The translations under genes and the position numbers were made by a program. Source: Oleispira sp. (GTDB lineage: Bacteria > Pseudomonadota > Gammaproteobacteria > Pseudomonadales > Oceanobacteraceae). From it: DNA of 44,975 nucleotides. Shown one piece after another: positions 43,298 to 44,975 of this stretch (positions are counted from its first letter, which is position 1; each line of letters begins with the position of its first letter). The stretch covers positions 49,350 to 94,324 of the forward strand of contig PAOL01000009.1 in the NCBI GenBank assembly GCA_002708475.1, written 5' to 3'. The notes beneath the pieces were generated by a model. The model made no database searches. It was not told the DNA's origin and was given only the letters and a program-made list of their open reading frames with translations.

Positions 43298-43306
43298 TAA
43301 GGAGGT
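43298..43306 (+). other. Isolated consensus Shine-Dalgarno sequence
   Basis: TAAGGAGGT is complementary to the 16S 3' end but is not followed by a convincing start codon: GTG 43308 is too close and TTG 43318 is 12 bp away with an 8-codon frame. It sits in the 231-bp gap between two reverse-strand genes, where I see no other feature beyond a doubtful forward frame (43143-43340). Confidence 0.3.
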
Positions 43307-43395
43307 TGTGCGTTTATTTGTTAAGGGAATTTGGCTCTAAGTGACAATATTTGTCAGTTTGAAAGCTTCTGTAAATATAGAGTGTGTCGCTTTAC

Positions 43396-43866
43396 CTAAA
43401 TGATGCCAGCATCCAAGCTTGCTGACATTGCTAAGCCTAGATGCTCACACTGAGTAAGAAAGTCTTCATCAAATTTCCCTTTGCAAGTTAATGGCTCTTG
43501 AACCAACTTCCAACGCAGACCTGTAGTAATTGTTTCAATGGCTCTTCTAGTTCCTGTGCCGTCATGCCCAGCTCGGACATAAAAGGTAAATGGAAGCCCT
43601 TGTGTATTGTCTAGGCAATCATTGTAACAGCGATCGAAAACATCTTTTATTAGGCCTGCCATATAACCTAGGTTTTCTGTTGTGCCAATGATGATGGCTT
43701 GGGCTGACAATATATCGCTTGCTTGGGTGTTTAAAGGCGCTAGGTATGTTGTCTCGACGTTGGTAAGGTCTGAATTGTTTGCTCCTTTAATGACCGCTTG
43801 TAACATTCGATCGGTATTGTCTGAAGGCGCGTGAGCTATGATGAGAAGTTTTTTCTTGCTGGGCAT
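43396..43866 (-). CDS. Flavodoxin/NAD(P)H-dependent FMN reductase-like protein
   Basis: A 156-residue flavodoxin-fold protein. MPSKKKLLIIAHAPSDNTDRMLQAVIKG is the first beta strand and phosphate-binding loop for FMN, AIIIGTTENLGYMAGLIKDVFDRCYND gives the second FMN loop and the helix typical of NADPH-dependent FMN reductases, and FTFYVRAGHDGTGTRRAIETITTGLRWKLV the third strand and loop. It is expected to bind FMN and take part in an oxidoreductase or electron-transfer step; the partner is unknown. ATG 43866 is preferred over GTG 43914 because it gives the family N terminus directly. It lies in front of two REP-like repeats. Confidence 0.8.
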   Translation of the reverse strand: MPSKKKLLIIAHAPSDNTDRMLQAVIKGANNSDLTNVETTYLAPLNTQASDILSAQAIIIGTTENLGYMAGLIKDVFDRCYNDCLDNTQGLPFTFYVRAGHDGTGTRRAIETITTGLRWKLVQEPLTCKGKFDEDFLTQCEHLGLAMSASLDAGII

Positions 43867-43917
43867 AGCGATTTTGCTCTCGATAGATTGTGGGTTTCTT
43901 ACATCATAACGCACTTA

Positions 43918-43938
43918 TCGGCCTAAAGACCGACCTGC
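43918..43938 (-). repeat. REP-like hairpin repeat, copy 2 (reverse)
   Basis: Read on the reverse strand this unit starts GCAGGTCGGTC and ends GGCCGA, differing from copy 1 at only a few positions. With copy 3, nine bases away in opposite orientation, it forms a BIME-like inverted pair. Confidence 0.6.
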
Positions 43939-43947
43939 AGCAGCATA

Positions 43948-43969
43948 GTAGGTCGAGCTTTAGTCCGAC
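43948..43969 (+). repeat. REP-like hairpin repeat, copy 3
   Basis: A 22-nt unit starting GTAGGTCG and ending GTCCGAC, a variant of copies 1 and 2 with compensating changes in the stem (G-A-C for G-T-C type). It lies between the flavodoxin-like gene and the DUF4375 gene. Confidence 0.58.
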
Positions 43970-44102
43970 AAAGTAGACGTTTTGTATACAGAACAGCCAT
44001 TCTATTCTGTAAAAGTTTTGTCAAATTAATTTAGGTGCGCTACATTACAACTTGGTAAGAAAAGTACCATTAGATTAACCCAAATAACGAAGAAGGCCAG
44101 TG

Positions 44103-44567
44103 ATGAACATGGAGATTCAGGCAGCTTTAGAAGTTGCTGATGAGACCGATGCATTCCTACAAATTACAGACGTAATTTATGATAGAGAAGCAGAGATTGG
44201 GTACCCAAGCCTAAGCCAGGGTGAAAAAACAGTTTATTGTATAGACTGCTTATCTCGAGAGATGGAAAACGGTGGCTTTGCCCAGCTTTTTCATCATGAT
44301 ACAGGCGCTCTGTCTGCTGATATGTTGGAGGCACTTGAACAAATTCGTGCTAAAAACACTTATGAAGTCGTTTTGCAGATGATCAATTTCTTCCCTAATG
44401 GAGAAGTTCCCGCTGAGGAAGATGAGCGTATTGAAACCTTCGATCGCATTTCTAGTGAACTCTTCGATGAGATTGTTGAGTGTGATGATCGTTTCCATGA
44501 TGCTGGCGAAAATTTAGTTGAGCTGACGCTCAAATACGTTGCAAAAAATCGTAATCAATTCCGCTGA
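44103..44567 (+). CDS. DMP19/DUF4375 family acidic protein
   Basis: A 154-residue protein with 34 acidic and 12 basic residues by my count, giving a strong negative charge. The central LSREMENGGFAQLFHHDTGAL, followed by ALEQIRAKNTYEVVLQMINFFPNG and FDEIVECDDRFHDAGENLVELTLKYVAKNRNQF, matches the DUF4375/DMP19 family, whose Neisseria member DMP19 is a DNA-mimic that binds a transcription factor. Whether this protein mimics DNA is not known. ATG 44103 is preferred over GTG 44100; AAGG lies about 7 bp before it. It has its own promoter region downstream of REP-like repeats. Confidence 0.78.
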   Translation: MNMEIQAALEVADETDAFLQITDVIYDREAEIGYPSLSQGEKTVYCIDCLSREMENGGFAQLFHHDTGALSADMLEALEQIRAKNTYEVVLQMINFFPNGEVPAEEDERIETFDRISSELFDEIVECDDRFHDAGENLVELTLKYVAKNRNQFR

Positions 44568-44625
44568 TTAATAAAGTATGAGAATAGGCCTGCATAGGCC
44601 TAAATCACTTGCAATTATCGCAGAG

Positions 44626-44645
44626 GAGCCCTATAAATGGGGCTC
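44626..44645 (+). terminator. Weak hairpin after the DUF4375 gene
   Basis: GAGCCC (44626-44631) and GGGCTC (44640-44645) flank an eight-nt loop; only a short T-poor tail follows. An AGGCCT-GCAT-AGGCCT hairpin (44586-44601) lies just upstream. Confidence 0.4.
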
Positions 44646-44682
44646 ATTCTCACACAATAAAAATTAGAAAAAGGTATTTATT

Positions 44683-44975
44683 ATGTTACGTATTGCAATG
44701 AGTTTATTAGCTTGTTTAGCTATAGCTCCTTTGGCGCAGTCTAAGATGATTGATGATGTTAATGTTGCCGATACTATTCAGGTTGCTGAGCAGTCTTTAA
44801 ACCTTAACGGAGCAGGCGTTCGATCTAAGTTTTTTCTAGATTTATACATTGGCGCCTTGTATTTAAACACGCCAAGTTCAGATGCTGAGGCAACGATAGC
44901 TGCAGATGAACCGATGACCATTCGTTTATATATCACCTCTTCAATTATTGATGGTGAAAAAATGAGTGAAGCGAC
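44683..44975 (+). CDS. Chalcone isomerase-like periplasmic protein, N-terminal part (3' truncated by window)
   Basis: The open frame runs off the window end. Residues 1-20 form a signal peptide (MLRIAMSLLACLAIAPLAQS). The mature start, ...LNLNGAGVRSKFFLDLYIGALYL, is the chalcone isomerase-like (Chalcone_3) family signature, with GxGxR and the YxxALY strand. Bacterial members are periplasmic proteins of unknown function, sometimes linked to fatty-acid or hydrophobic ligand binding, not to flavonoids. AAGG (44670-44673) is about 9 bp before ATG 44683. The remaining half of the domain is outside the window. Confidence 0.85.
   Translation, partial: MLRIAMSLLACLAIAPLAQSKMIDDVNVADTIQVAEQSLNLNGAGVRSKFFLDLYIGALYLNTPSSDAEATIAADEPMTIRLYITSSIIDGEKMSEA

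Noticed and set aside
43143-43340. Forward frame of 65 codons with a cysteine cluster (KCWKCPF...CSCS)
   Set aside because: It overlaps the start of a better-supported reverse-strand gene, has no ribosome site before its ATGs, and the cysteine pattern matches no family I know; probably chance.

Overview
This is an ordinary-looking chromosomal segment from an AT-leaning marine-type gammaproteobacterium. The gene set (GlpG, PepN, PheA, Dgt, LepB, YheT, YgiQ, YbiT, a YeaC-like protein), GTG and TTG starts, and the DUF1329/YCF48/RND cluster suggest an Oceanospirillales/Pseudomonadales relative. The genus is not determined; an Oleispira- or Bermanella-like organism is only a guess. There is no rRNA, tRNA, CRISPR array, phage or insertion sequence that I can see, and no gene-free stretch longer than 300 bases.

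Layout. 1-4970: tail of a metallophosphoesterase, rhomboid protease glpG, a YeaC-like protein, a DUF2797 protein and aminopeptidase pepN, all forward. 5129-10300: a three-gene envelope module (DUF1329 periplasmic protein, YCF48 beta-propeller, RND/MMPL transporter) closed by a strong terminator. 10436-17126: sbcD-sbcC-recQ-like DNA repair operon, ending in a long hairpin shared with a convergent RIO-type kinase. 18207-21108: a membrane-anchored glutaredoxin, then a reverse-strand pair made of a catalytically dead metallo-beta-lactamase-fold protein and an MltC-like lytic transglycosylase. 21250-26149: pheA, dgt, lepB, a 38-residue CPFC membrane microprotein, a second glutaredoxin paralogue with a CPTS site, and a YheT-type hydrolase. 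26323-29710: an M6 metalloprotease with a GlyGly-CTERM tail, its probable processing enzyme rhombosortase, and a Nudix hydrolase. 29715-36439: two AraC-type regulators, a hybrid sensor kinase, an outer-membrane barrel and a MaoC-type hydratase. 36614-44975: a hypothetical protein, a GT-B glycosyltransferase, ABC-F protein ybiT, a cysteine-rich CWC protein, radical-SAM ygiQ, small and redox proteins, a DMP19/DUF4375 acidic protein and the start of a chalcone-isomerase-like protein.

The strongest functional pairings are protease plus rhombosortase (substrate and sorting enzyme side by side), DUF1329-YCF48-RND (an uncharacterised but coherent export or lipid-trafficking module), and the two glutaredoxin paralogues plus a CPFC microprotein. 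Intergenic regions hold three copies of a REP-like hairpin repeat and several operator-like palindromes. Most functions are assigned from recognisable motifs read by eye; no database search was possible.
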